Shown here piece by piece: positions 7,121 through 16,498 of a stretch of 64,000 bases of DNA. The notes under the pieces are model-generated. The model was not told the DNA's origin, searched no databases, and saw only the letters and a program-made list of their open reading frames with translations. This DNA comes from Bacteroidales bacterium H5 (GTDB lineage Bacteria; Bacteroidota; Bacteroidia; Bacteroidales; Muribaculaceae): positions 1-64,000 of the forward strand of contig DAAQ01000033.1 of the NCBI GenBank assembly GCA_001701225.1, read 5' to 3'. The position numbers were made by a program, and so were the translations under genes. Position 1 is the first letter of the stretch; each line of letters begins with the position of its first letter.

Positions 7121-9520
7121 ATGAGATTGTCAGAACTCAAGTCGGGCGATACTGCCGTCATTATAAAGATATTAGGTCACGGGGCATTCCGCAAGCGCAT
7201 GATTGAGATGGGCTTCGTCAAAGGCCGCGAGATCAAGGTGCTGATGTCGGCTCCCCTCAAAGACCCGGTGAAATATGAGATCATGGGCTATGAGGTGTCG
7301 CTGCGCCGTTCGGAGGCCGAGCTTGTCGAGGTCGAGCCCACGGAATCAGAGAATCAGGCTGCCATGCCGTCGCACACCAATACCATAGACGTCAACAGGC
7401 CCGAGTCGGCTGAGACAGATAAGGAACACCGAGGACGTGTCATCAACGTAGCGCTGATAGGCAACCCCAACTGCGGCAAGACATCGCTTTTCAATATCTC
7501 CTCGGGTGCCCACGAACATGTGGGCAACTACAGCGGTGTCACTGTTGACGCCAAGAAAGGACGCTTCAACTATCGCGGATATACATTCAATATAGTCGAC
7601 CTTCCCGGCACCTACTCGCTTGCCTCCTACTCGCCCGAAGAGCTATATGTGCGCCGCTATCTCAAGGACGAGACCCCGGATGTGATAATCAATGTCGTCG
7701 ACGGCTCGAACCTGGAGCGCAACCTCTATCTCACCACCGAGCTGATAGACATGGACCGCTCGATGGTCATAGCACTGAACATGTACGACGAACTCGAGCG
7801 TGAGGGGGTCAAGCTCGACTATCAGACTCTCGGCGACATGATAGGTGTCCCCATCGTGCCCACCGCCGCAAAGACCGGGATGGGCATAGACAAGCTATTC
7901 GACACCGTGATACGTGTCAGCGAGGGAGACGACCCTTCGGTACGTCATGTCCATGTCAGCCTCGGCAACGAGATTGAGTCGCTGCTGACAGAGATAAAGG
8001 ACATACTCAAGACCCATCCGACTGTCGGACAGCATTTCTCTCCCAGGTATCTCGCCATAAAGCTGCTTGAGGGTGACCCCGAGGTGATGGCCCAGATAAA
8101 AGCCCTGCCTGACGGAGAGGAAATCATTGCCCTGCGCGACAGCAAGGTCAAGGCATTCGACAAAAACCACCCCGACACAGACCTCACGGCGGCCATAGCC
8201 GACGAGAAATACGGATTCATCTCGGGCGCGCTCGCTGAGACTCTGGAGAAATCAGACGAACAGGCACGCGTCAATTCCACACATATCATCGACACCATCG
8301 TCATCAACAAGCTTTTCGGTTTCCCGATTTTCCTTGCTGTGATGACATTTATCTTCTGGGCCACATTCACCCTCGGCTCATACCCGATGGAATGGATTGA
8401 GGAACTTGTGGCCTGGATTGGCGGTCTGACACGCGAATATCTGCCCGACGGATGGGTCAAAGACCTTATCGCCGACGGTATCATCGGCGGTGTCGGAGGC
8501 GTGATTGTCTTCCTGCCCAATATCCTCATCCTGTATCTCTGCATATCGTTCATGGAGGACTCGGGATATATGGCACGTGCCGCCTTCATCATGGACAAGC
8601 TGATGCACAGGCTCGGGCTTCACGGCAAGTCGTTCATCCCTCTGGTAATGGGCTTCGGCTGCACGGTGCCCTCCATAATGGCGTCACGCTCGATCGAGAG
8701 CCGTTCGAGCCGCATCATCACCATCCTCATCAATCCGTTCATAAGCTGCTCGGCCCGAATACCCATCTATGTGCTACTGATAGGCACATTCTTCCCTGCC
8801 CACTCCACCCTTGTCTTCCTGGGTGTGTATGTCTTCGGCATACTCGTCGCGGCACTTACCGCCCGTCTGCTCAGAAGGTTCTGGTTCGGTAAGGATGAGA
8901 CACCCTTCGTGATGGAGCTCCCCCCCTATCGTGTACCGACCCTCAAGACCACACTGCGCCACATGTGGGGTAAAGGCGAGCAATACCTGCACAAGATGGG
9001 CGGAATCATACTTGTGGCCAGCATCATCGTCTGGGCACTCGATTATTTCCCGCGACACGATGACAACGATACAGCAGAGGTCGCCGCCATGGAGGACTCG
9101 CGCATCGACCCCTCGCGCGACAGCTACCTCAAGATGATCGGCAAGGCTGTAAATCCCGTGATGGAACCGATAGGGTTCCACTGGCGCGCCACCGTCGCTG
9201 CCATCGCGGGTGTACCGGCCAAGGAGATTGTCGTGTCTACACTCGGAGTCCTCTACACCGGCGATGAGGAAGCATCCGACCAGACCCTCGGCGAACGTCT
9301 TCGCGAGCCCAATCCCGCCACTGGACGCCCCGATTTCACGGCGGCCGGCGCGCTGGCTTTCATGGTCTTCGTGCTGCTCTACTGCCCCTGCATCGCCACG
9401 GTCACCGCCATAGTCAAGGAGACGGGCAATCCCCGCTACGGACTCTTCTCAATACTTTACAACACGGGCGTGGCATGGCTCCTTGCATTCCTCGTCTACC
9501 GTATCGCACTGCTTTTCTGA
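7121..9520 (+). CDS. feoB: Fused FeoA-FeoB ferrous iron transporter
   Basis: A 799-residue fusion. Residues 1-72 are a FeoA SH3-like domain (LRLSELKSGD-type start, ending in LVEVEP). A hydrophilic linker (72-105) leads to the FeoB G domain with G1 GNPNCGKTS at about 114-122, G3 DLPGTYS and G4 NMYD. A helical GDI-like spacer follows, then the membrane part with two Gate motifs (segments around MGFGCTVPSIMASR and FVLLYCPCIATVTA). It imports Fe(II) across the inner membrane under low oxygen. The fusion is common in Bacteroidetes. It is a monocistronic plus-strand gene ending at a strong hairpin. FeoC is absent. Confidence 0.96.
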   Translation: MRLSELKSGDTAVIIKILGHGAFRKRMIEMGFVKGREIKVLMSAPLKDPVKYEIMGYEVSLRRSEAELVEVEPTESENQAAMPSHTNTIDVNRPESAETDKEHRGRVINVALIGNPNCGKTSLFNISSGAHEHVGNYSGVTVDAKKGRFNYRGYTFNIVDLPGTYSLASYSPEELYVRRYLKDETPDVIINVVDGSNLERNLYLTTELIDMDRSMVIALNMYDELEREGVKLDYQTLGDMIGVPIVPTAAKTGMGIDKLFDTVIRVSEGDDPSVRHVHVSLGNEIESLLTEIKDILKTHPTVGQHFSPRYLAIKLLEGDPEVMAQIKALPDGEEIIALRDSKVKAFDKNHPDTDLTAAIADEKYGFISGALAETLEKSDEQARVNSTHIIDTIVINKLFGFPIFLAVMTFIFWATFTLGSYPMEWIEELVAWIGGLTREYLPDGWVKDLIADGIIGGVGGVIVFLPNILILYLCISFMEDSGYMARAAFIMDKLMHRLGLHGKSFIPLVMGFGCTVPSIMASRSIESRSSRIITILINPFISCSARIPIYVLLIGTFFPAHSTLVFLGVYVFGILVAALTARLLRRFWFGKDETPFVMELPPYRVPTLKTTLRHMWGKGEQYLHKMGGIILVASIIVWALDYFPRHDDNDTAEVAAMEDSRIDPSRDSYLKMIGKAVNPVMEPIGFHWRATVAAIAGVPAKEIVVSTLGVLYTGDEEASDQTLGERLREPNPATGRPDFTAAGALAFMVFVLLYCPCIATVTAIVKETGNPRYGLFSILYNTGVAWLLAFLVYRIALLF

Positions 9521-9542
9521 CGACATCGCCCAATAAGCATAA

Positions 9543-9576
9543 CAGACGCCCGCGGCAATAATGCCGCGGGCGTCTG
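9543..9576. terminator. Hairpin between convergent feoAB and DUF3857 genes
   Basis: A perfect 15-bp stem, cagacgcccgcggca (9543-9557) with its complement (9562-9576), closes on the tetraloop ATAA. It is very GC-rich, lies 23 bp after the feoAB stop and 32 bp after the stop of the convergent gene, and so probably serves both. Downstream T-tracts are poor (ccctcttta). Confidence 0.75.
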
Positions 9577-9607
9577 CCCTCTTTAGGTATGAATGAAGCG
9601 TGAGGAT

Positions 9608-11845
9608 CTATTTCTTTTTCTCGAGAAGGAGGGTGAGGGTGTTGAACCTCGCGGCAGCATCAACCAGCTCCAGGACACTGTTCCACTCAGAAGCCGGGAG
9701 GCGTATCTCCGAAAACTCTCGTGTCACTGCCAGCTCTACACAATCACCGTTCACGACAGCTTTCGAGCTGAAACTTCCGGCCTTGTTGGATATTTCGGTG
9801 TTGAGTTTGGCGAGAGAGGAGGCTGACGGTGCATAACCTGCCGGAATCTTCACGTAGACTTTTGCAATCTTCTCCTGCGGATAGGTCATCACCACATCAT
9901 CACCGGGCAGTCTTGTGCGCTGCGACGGTAATACCTCGGGCTGCTCTCCTATCAGATTGCCTATGCTCACCATCAGGTTACGCCCTGCTTTCTTAACGAG
10001 GCCGTCCATCACATATTCGGCCTCATACGATATTGCCGCCGAGTCGGGTGTCACGCCTATGCCGGACGCAAGTATCTCATAGCCCTTGAACTCGCGAGGC
10101 TCCGAGCCATGATAATCCTTGACAGCCTCACGTATCTGTTCGAGCTGTTCCTTGGCCTCATCCGAATTGCGCTCCATCCGCTGCTCGCGGTCTTTCGATT
10201 TCTCCTTGCGCAGCATCTGAGGGTCTGCCACCACCCCGTCGCGGTTAAGATATGCCAGATAACCGTTGAGCAGATTGTCGGATGTGAGCAGGGGGCCCAC
10301 ATTGTTCTTAGACGCCCCGTATGCGTCTATCCGGCGGGTAATGTCAAGCGCCGTGCCGTCTATGACAGCGTTGACAGTGGTGACATATCTGTTGTCGTGC
10401 GCCGTGGCGAGGGGTATCTCCAGCCTGCGGTTCTCGGCAAGACGCTCCTTTTTGGAGAGCTTGCCGTTGTATGTCAGCAGTCCGCACTGCCCCTGATGCG
10501 CGGTCATCACCTCAGACGAGGTGTTGTACCCACGGAACGCGCTCGAATAATACTGTTTCGTGTCAGGGAGATAGACAAAGAAATACAGGTCCTTATAGTC
10601 GGTGATGCTGTCGAGTGGCCCATCCTTGCGTGGGGCAATTACACCTTTCCTGAAATCCTTTATGTCGGTCTGCTCGAGTGCCGCAGCAAACTCGTTGACA
10701 AAATCGCCCGGATAGTATTTGTATTTGCCTGTCATATAGCTGAACACAAGCAGGTTGTAGATATAGTCTGCCGTACGGGCCTTGGACCACTCCCCCTTCT
10801 TGAATTTTTCCTTCACGGTCTTCATCGGATTGCCCTTGACGCTGCCGAGCTGCTGTTTGACGGCATACGCCATGTTGACGCTGTTGTCAAGCGCGTTAAT
10901 CCTGTCCTTGACCACCGTCTCTATGGCATCGGGATTCGCCTGTATGCCATCCTTGCGGGCAAACTGAGGCGTGTACTCGTCAAATCGGCGGTTATATATC
11001 AGCATCTCGATTCGGGGCGACTGCATGGCGGAGCTATAGAGCATCTGTGGCTCGGCATCGAGAGGAGCCGGGATAGCGGCTGTAAGGATATAATCCTTGT
11101 CGGGCCCCTGCGTCACGGTCAGTTCGGGTGCTCCGTGAAGCTGACGGTAGATGGTGGAGAGGTCATCGTCAATCTTGCAACCGATGGTGTATGACAGCAC
11201 CGGGTAATCCTGCCTCAAAGCTATATCTATCGTCTCGGGCTGGATATTCTTGAGAGCCGTATGGGTGAAAAGGAAGATGTCGAGCTTATCGCCCACCTCG
11301 AGCCCGGGAACGGCCAATTTCTGCCGGTCGGCCTTATCATCGTTCTTCTGCTGTGAGAGGATGACGAAATCGTCTGTAGGAATCTCGACAATCCGGCCGT
11401 CAGGCTTGATTATGCGCACACCCAGCACATATTTGCGCTCGTCTTTCTCCTGAAAGAACCAGTCGCTGTAACCCGATTTCACCGGCATGTCATATTCCGA
11501 GAACTCCTCGAGGGCAGTCTTGTCGTTTATGAGTATAAGGGTGCGCAGATAGTCGTCCATATTTATCAGCGCGACACGCTTGATGGGAATGAGCGATGCA
11601 TTGCGGTCGAACCCGACGCCGGTTTTCTTCTTTGCAAAAATGTCCTTGTGTGCAGCAAGGATTATGGCAGACTCATTGCGGAATCTGTCAGGCACCTCAG
11701 GAGGATTGATGAACTGAGGGAGGGAGTCGGCCCACACCTCGGCACGCACGCGGGCCGCATACTCCTTATAATCGGAGGTTTTGTCGGCCATGACCTGCGG
11801 GATACCTGCGACGAACAGGAGCAGGGCGAAGAGGATTTTTCTCAT
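9608..11845 (-). CDS. Exported DUF3857/transglutaminase-like protein
   Basis: A 745-residue protein with a Sec signal peptide (MRKILFALLLFVAGIPQVMA). The first half reads as DUF3857 (around residues 60-280, including KRVALINMDDYLRTLILIND and YSDWFFQEKDERKYVLGVRII). The middle is a degenerate transglutaminase-like region with a possible nucleophile in HQGQCGLL and later HDN and DITRRIDAYG segments. The end is a beta-rich domain. The usual D-C-K active-site triplet of its neighbour is absent, so catalysis is doubtful. It is the second gene after its paralogue, 13 bp downstream. Likely periplasmic or outer-membrane associated; function unknown. Confidence 0.75.
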   Translation of the reverse strand: MRKILFALLLFVAGIPQVMADKTSDYKEYAARVRAEVWADSLPQFINPPEVPDRFRNESAIILAAHKDIFAKKKTGVGFDRNASLIPIKRVALINMDDYLRTLILINDKTALEEFSEYDMPVKSGYSDWFFQEKDERKYVLGVRIIKPDGRIVEIPTDDFVILSQQKNDDKADRQKLAVPGLEVGDKLDIFLFTHTALKNIQPETIDIALRQDYPVLSYTIGCKIDDDLSTIYRQLHGAPELTVTQGPDKDYILTAAIPAPLDAEPQMLYSSAMQSPRIEMLIYNRRFDEYTPQFARKDGIQANPDAIETVVKDRINALDNSVNMAYAVKQQLGSVKGNPMKTVKEKFKKGEWSKARTADYIYNLLVFSYMTGKYKYYPGDFVNEFAAALEQTDIKDFRKGVIAPRKDGPLDSITDYKDLYFFVYLPDTKQYYSSAFRGYNTSSEVMTAHQGQCGLLTYNGKLSKKERLAENRRLEIPLATAHDNRYVTTVNAVIDGTALDITRRIDAYGASKNNVGPLLTSDNLLNGYLAYLNRDGVVADPQMLRKEKSKDREQRMERNSDEAKEQLEQIREAVKDYHGSEPREFKGYEILASGIGVTPDSAAISYEAEYVMDGLVKKAGRNLMVSIGNLIGEQPEVLPSQRTRLPGDDVVMTYPQEKIAKVYVKIPAGYAPSASSLAKLNTEISNKAGSFSSKAVVNGDCVELAVTREFSEIRLPASEWNSVLELVDAAARFNTLTLLLEKKK

Positions 11846-11858
11846 GGTATAATCGGTT

Positions 11859-13739
11859 TTATTTTACTGTCGTTATCTCAATCTGGTTGCCGCACGCATT
11901 GTCCCACGCCGAGATGGTGCCGTTCCACAATCCGAGGTCATCAACACTCAGAAAGGGGTCGGTTATCTCGACCGATTTCTCCATCACCACCGTATCTCTC
12001 GCGGGCATAGTGAAAGTGCATGAAAACCGGGCATGCGGCGTTGTTGCCGAAAAGTTCTCGGGGATATGGGTAATCGCACACCCCTGCGGGACAGTGAGCT
12101 GCGCACGGCGCACGATGCGTCCGCGTGTCGGAAATCTGTATGGCGCACGACGGTCATGGTCGGCTATGCGCCCGAGCGGGAGACCGTTGCGCGAGTCAAG
12201 GTTGACATATATCGCGTCGCCTGCATCTGTCACGGCCTCACTGTTTGAAATCGGTGCCGCAATCACAGCCATGCCATCCTGATTATCATATTCGACACTG
12301 ACATCTTCCTGTGGAATACTGCTGCGTCGCAGGGGCACAAGGTCTACGGCCATATTCTCGACCTCATATTTCTCACCCTTATCCTTATATCGCGTAAGAT
12401 AAAGTTCCTTGAAATCTCCGCCCAGGACTCTTGTCACAGCACCCTGCAACTCACCCTCTCCGGGAATCAGGGTATAGCTGTAACATACGGAATCGAGAGC
12501 AGTCTCGGAAGGCGCCAGCACAGGCACATCGACAAGACGGCACGCACCGTCGCCGAACGGGAGCAATATCGCATCCTTACCCTGAATTCCCGACGGAATA
12601 TGTCCGACAGGTATATATTTGTTCGTAGCGTCGAGCCATAATGTATCACTACCCTCCACAGCCATACACACGCTGTGGTCTGTAGCCGCGACAGAGGGGT
12701 TGGAGGTTATGCTGAAAGGGATGTCGTCAGTTCCGATGACAGCAGCCTGGGCCTCTATTCCTTCATGGCGCAGCAGGGTGGCCAGCAGAAGAGCCATACC
12801 CTTGCAGTCGCCATAGCGCTTGCGCAACACCTCGGCGGGACGGTCGGGACGATGGCCGCTCTCACCCTCCTCGTAGGCTATATAGCGTATGTTCCGCTGA
12901 ACCCAAGCGTATATCCGGGCAATCCGCTCGCGCGCAGTCATGGATTTGCCATCTGTTCCATAGACCTCCTCGGCAAGAAAACGCGCTGCATCGGGAATAT
13001 CCGTGTCAACCCGCGTCATATCCCTGTGCCATGCTGACAGGTCATCGACCGAGCCGAACCACCCCTTGACCAAAAGAACGGGCTGATAGAGCAGAGGATT
13101 GGGGCTCCCCTTCTCTTCCTCCTGCCTGCTTGTCCCCTCGAGACCGTCGAGAGTATAGATATATGTGCGTGTGCCGTCGGAAGCATCCTCAATCCTTCTG
13201 CTTATGGGAGAACCCTCTGCCGGAATAAAGTTTAGCTCTTCGATAGTGACTCGCGAGAACTCGGCAGGGATTATGACACGCAGTTCCTTATGACGAATCG
13301 GATAAGTATCGGCCAGATAGATGCGCCCGAAAAAGGCAGGGTCTGTCAGGGTTCGTTCGAACTGAACCTTAGCTTTCTTGCCAGGCCCTTCGAGGCGCAT
13401 GTCGAAATAGCACACGCGGTTGTCGTCGTGAAACACGTTATATGATGTGGCGTTCTCATGGCGTGCCTTCCCTTTGCCCGAGGCCTTGTCGAGCTTCATT
13501 CGGTCATTATAGGTCACGAACGGCTGTATGTTCTCGGCATAGCGTGTCGCCTCGTAGACGTGCGATATTGTGTTCCTGACCACCGGGGAGCCGTCGCCGG
13601 AAATCGTCAGATGCCATGTCTCGGTGCCATCTGTCAGGTACACATTGTCGTCGGGGTGTGCCGCCGCAGTCAAGTGCGCCGCCAAACAGCAGACCACTGT
13701 CAATATGCCTATGTAATATGATTTTGCCATGTCGTTCAT
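11859..13739 (-). CDS. Exported DUF3857 protein with intact transglutaminase core
   Basis: About 626 residues from the ATG at 13739 (MNDMAKSYY); a second ATG at 13730 is equally possible. The open frame runs 35 codons further up, but that stretch contains a terminator hairpin and the -7 box at 13795-13802, so it is not coding. A signal peptide (GILTVVCCLAAHLTAAA) precedes a DUF3857 domain, then a transglutaminase core with Cys in RYGDCKGMALLLATLLRHEG, His in ATDHSVCMAV and Asp in LWLDATNKY, the Cys-His-Asp triad. The C-terminal third is beta-rich. Role unknown; the family is often secreted in Bacteroidetes. Confidence 0.8.
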   Translation of the reverse strand: MNDMAKSYYIGILTVVCCLAAHLTAAAHPDDNVYLTDGTETWHLTISGDGSPVVRNTISHVYEATRYAENIQPFVTYNDRMKLDKASGKGKARHENATSYNVFHDDNRVCYFDMRLEGPGKKAKVQFERTLTDPAFFGRIYLADTYPIRHKELRVIIPAEFSRVTIEELNFIPAEGSPISRRIEDASDGTRTYIYTLDGLEGTSRQEEEKGSPNPLLYQPVLLVKGWFGSVDDLSAWHRDMTRVDTDIPDAARFLAEEVYGTDGKSMTARERIARIYAWVQRNIRYIAYEEGESGHRPDRPAEVLRKRYGDCKGMALLLATLLRHEGIEAQAAVIGTDDIPFSITSNPSVAATDHSVCMAVEGSDTLWLDATNKYIPVGHIPSGIQGKDAILLPFGDGACRLVDVPVLAPSETALDSVCYSYTLIPGEGELQGAVTRVLGGDFKELYLTRYKDKGEKYEVENMAVDLVPLRRSSIPQEDVSVEYDNQDGMAVIAAPISNSEAVTDAGDAIYVNLDSRNGLPLGRIADHDRRAPYRFPTRGRIVRRAQLTVPQGCAITHIPENFSATTPHARFSCTFTMPARDTVVMEKSVEITDPFLSVDDLGLWNGTISAWDNACGNQIEITTVK

Positions 13740-13794
13740 GCCGGAGTGTAGTGGGAACTTGGTAATTGACTGAAGGTCGGTAAATCTATGATTG

Positions 13795-13802
13795 CAAATG
13801 TA
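13795..13802 (-). promoter_or_regulatory. -7 box (TACATTTG) for the DUF3857 operon
   Basis: TACATTTG on the minus strand, 55 bp upstream of the ATG at 13739 and just after the upstream terminator. It supports the shorter start of the downstream gene. Confidence 0.5.
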
Positions 13803-13806
13803 GGGA

Positions 13807-13848
13807 TAATAAAAATCAATGGATGTGACAAATGTCACATCCATTGAT
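13807..13848 (-). terminator. Strong intrinsic terminator after the GH43 gene
   Basis: A perfect 16-bp inverted repeat, atcaatggatgtgaca (13815-13830 with A at 13815) and its complement (13833-13848), with two central bases. On the minus strand it is followed by TTTTTATT. It lies 48 bp beyond the GH43 stop and ends the cysE-to-GH43 operon. Confidence 0.85.
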
Positions 13849-13896
13849 AAAAATTCGTTAAATACAGCCCAAGATAGTTAATATATGTTTATCCAG

Positions 13897-15495
13897 CTAT
13901 TCGCATACAAACTGAAGATGTGTGATCGAACAGATGGAAACCCCGCCCCTTGGCGAGGAGAATGCAAGATAGAGCGGATGTTTGCCGGACAGCTCAGAGA
14001 CTTCATCAAGAGGTATCTCGATTCTCACAGGCGCGGATGACGGCTGGTCCCCGAGCCTATATCGTCCCGCCGGGATAGGATTCCCTTTCCACGGCGCGGA
14101 GGTATAGACCTCGATTGTTCCCGGCACATCCTCGGGAATCAAATCAATGAGGAGTCTGATATTCTTCCGGCCATAAAGACGGCCGAAATCGAAATACTTG
14201 TATCCGAGCACTGAACCGTCCGTATTATTGACAACCCTGTTGCAGTTGACTTTATCGCCATATGGATCTGAAATATTGTAGTCATCACAATATGACGGTT
14301 CAAAATATGGGCCTGAATAGTTCACAACAGGATATTTCTGTCTTGCAGGTATCGGTCCCGTGAAATGCGATGCTATGGCAGCCGGATACCTGCGCAACGG
14401 GTCAAGGCCTCCGGTCTCGAAGCCCTCGGAGGTGTACTCGGCCTCGGTTATCGTCACTTTTCCGCCCGGGCCCGGTGTCACCTCGACCTCAACGGGTGCC
14501 ACCATTGCCTGACGCGCATATTCGTTAACCCCGGTCTGACGGTGGTAGAACACCCACCAGCGGCCATTGACATTGAGGAGACTGCCGTGAGTGTTGCCGT
14601 TTGGGGTAGCGGTCACGATTGGATTTCCGTAGGCATCCGTATCACGCCCACGGGCATCTATTATGGTACCGCCATAGGTGAACGGCCCGAGGGGACTGTC
14701 GCCGTAGGCATACGCGAGTGTATAGTTGGTAGAAGGAAGCCCCCACTCTCCGTCAGCCGATACACGACTGTAGATAAATACATATTTGTCGCCAATCTTG
14801 CGCATGGACGATGCCTCGTAGAATCGTCCGTCGCCACCCTCCTTGAATCCTGTCACAATGTCTTTGACAAGTTCTGTTCCCGGCAATGGGGTCGACATCG
14901 TCTTCGGGTCAAGCTCGCAGGCATAGGAGTTGCCGAATCCCCAGTATGCATATACCCGACCGTCGTCATCCACGGAAACAGCAGGGTCAAAGCCAAGAAT
15001 CCCGGTGGTGGCCTGCGGATTATCCGCAGACCAGTTGATGACCTCGAACGGGCCATCGGGTCTGTCGGATTTCGCCACCATCCCCATGCGCCCCGATTCC
15101 TGATTGTTTGGATATAGGTAATAAGTCTTCTTGCCGTCAGGACCCGTGATCTCAGTCACGTCTGGGGCATACAGGACATCTCCACGTCCGTCTGAATGCA
15201 GGGGATTGCCCTCGGCATCAAGGCGGCTCTCGAATATCACGCCGTCATATCGCCAGCAGTCAAGAGAGTCTGCCGGGGCCGACCATACCACCTGGTCAGT
15301 GCCGCAATACTGCGTCCTGAGCATGTCGTGTGAGCCGTAGACATATACCCTCTTGGTCCCCGGACGGTCGGGATCGTCAAAAAGATATGGCTCGCCGTCG
15401 GGAATATGTTCCCACAGGGGGAGATAGGGATTCGCTGCCGAGACAGGCAATATGGCCGTCAGCGCCAGAATGTAATGGAGAGGCAGTCTCTTCAT
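13897..15495 (-). CDS. Exported glycoside hydrolase family 43-like protein
   Basis: A 532-residue protein from the ATG at 15495 (MKRLPLHYILALTAILPVSA, a signal peptide); the frame is open upstream, but only into the 3' end of pdxB. The five-bladed propeller of GH43 shows plausible catalytic residues: Asp in GEPYLFDDPDR, Asp in FDPAVSVDDDGR and Glu in FYEASSMRK. The C-terminal 130 residues form a separate beta domain, possibly a carbohydrate-binding module. Families of this type release arabinose or xylose from plant glycans; the substrate here is not determined. Its place after pdxB, 10 bp away and outside any SusCD locus, is unusual for such an enzyme. Confidence 0.82.
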   Translation of the reverse strand: MKRLPLHYILALTAILPVSAANPYLPLWEHIPDGEPYLFDDPDRPGTKRVYVYGSHDMLRTQYCGTDQVVWSAPADSLDCWRYDGVIFESRLDAEGNPLHSDGRGDVLYAPDVTEITGPDGKKTYYLYPNNQESGRMGMVAKSDRPDGPFEVINWSADNPQATTGILGFDPAVSVDDDGRVYAYWGFGNSYACELDPKTMSTPLPGTELVKDIVTGFKEGGDGRFYEASSMRKIGDKYVFIYSRVSADGEWGLPSTNYTLAYAYGDSPLGPFTYGGTIIDARGRDTDAYGNPIVTATPNGNTHGSLLNVNGRWWVFYHRQTGVNEYARQAMVAPVEVEVTPGPGGKVTITEAEYTSEGFETGGLDPLRRYPAAIASHFTGPIPARQKYPVVNYSGPYFEPSYCDDYNISDPYGDKVNCNRVVNNTDGSVLGYKYFDFGRLYGRKNIRLLIDLIPEDVPGTIEVYTSAPWKGNPIPAGRYRLGDQPSSAPVRIEIPLDEVSELSGKHPLYLAFSSPRGGVSICSITHLQFVCE

Positions 15496-15505
15496 GCAGT
15501 AGGGT

Positions 15506-16498
15506 CTATTGTCCCGGCTCGGGGCGCAGGTCATAATGGTTACGCTGGCTCTCGAATGTGCCCGGATCGGATTTGAGTCTGCGGGTATCCGCAAATATAT
15601 CGTAAGTTATGTCCGAGGGAGCCACCTTCTCAGGCACCGGCCGGGGCATCGGAGCATCAGCTATAAGACGTTCCGGCAGCCCGAGATACTCCGAAAGTGC
15701 ATCCAGCACCATCTGGGTCGCCCTTACCTTCCCCTCGCGCGAATATCCCGCGATATGCGGAGTGGCAAAAAGAGCGGCATCAAGAAGTTCCGGGCTTATA
15801 TGCGGCTCACCCTCCCAGCAGTCGATGCCGAGAGCCGATATACGTCCCTCCTCAAATCCCCTGAGCAGAGCCGCCGTATCGGCTACCGGCCCGCGGGCGG
15901 AATTGAGCACGAGTGGACGCCGCCGCAAGGTGTTTATGAATCCGTCGCCAATAAGATGGTATGTGGGACAGTCGCCCGAACGTGTCAACGGCGTATGGAC
16001 AGTGATAATATCGGCCTGCGCAGCTATCTCGTCGAGGGTTGAGAACCTATATCTGCCAGGGTCTGCCGCCTGAAGAGGAGGGTCATTCACCAGCACCTTC
16101 ATGCCGATGGAAAGGGCCCAGCGTATCAGCAGGGATCCGACATTTCCGGCCCCGAAGACGCCTAATGTGCGCCCTTCATATCCCCCGGTCTCCCTGACCG
16201 CGGAGAGCACCCATTGACCTACCGCCGGAGCGTTGCATCCCGGGGCGTTTGCGACCGTGATACCGGCACGACGGCAATAGTCAAGGTCGATATGGTCTGT
16301 GCCTATGGTTGCCGTACCTATAAAACGGCATTTGCTTCCATCAAGCAGTGAGGCATCGCACCGTGTACGTGTACGGGTTATCACAATGTCGGCATCATGC
16401 ACGCCCTCGCGTGTCAGATTGTGTGTGAGCACCGCTCCCGGTAGGGAGGAAAGCGGTTTGATTATGAAAGGGATGTTAGGGTCTATAGCTATCTTCAT
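15506..16498 (-). CDS. pdxB: Erythronate-4-phosphate dehydrogenase
   Basis: A 330-residue D-2-hydroxyacid dehydrogenase of the PdxB type, the second step of DXP-dependent pyridoxal phosphate synthesis. The N-terminus (MKIAIDPNIPFI) and GTATIGTDHID match PdxB. The NAD-binding motif is GVFGAGNVGS, and the catalytic Arg, Glu and His lie in NSARGPVAD, WEGEPHIS and TPHIAGYS. The C-terminal PdxB dimerisation domain is short compared with E. coli (about 380 residues). It overlaps the upstream membrane-protein gene by 4 bp. Confidence 0.9.
   Translation of the reverse strand: MKIAIDPNIPFIIKPLSSLPGAVLTHNLTREGVHDADIVITRTRTRCDASLLDGSKCRFIGTATIGTDHIDLDYCRRAGITVANAPGCNAPAVGQWVLSAVRETGGYEGRTLGVFGAGNVGSLLIRWALSIGMKVLVNDPPLQAADPGRYRFSTLDEIAAQADIITVHTPLTRSGDCPTYHLIGDGFINTLRRRPLVLNSARGPVADTAALLRGFEEGRISALGIDCWEGEPHISPELLDAALFATPHIAGYSREGKVRATQMVLDALSEYLGLPERLIADAPMPRPVPEKVAPSDITYDIFADTRRLKSDPGTFESQRNHYDLRPEPGQ

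Noticed and set aside
10109..11194. 361-residue plus-strand open frame opposite the DUF3857 gene
   Set aside because: No family signature and no promoter; the minus-strand frame has a signal peptide and a domain match.
13824..13839. TGTGA-N6-TCACA sequence looking like a CRP site
   Set aside because: It is the centre of a 16-bp perfect stem followed by a T-run on the minus strand, just after the GH43 stop, which is better explained as an intrinsic terminator.
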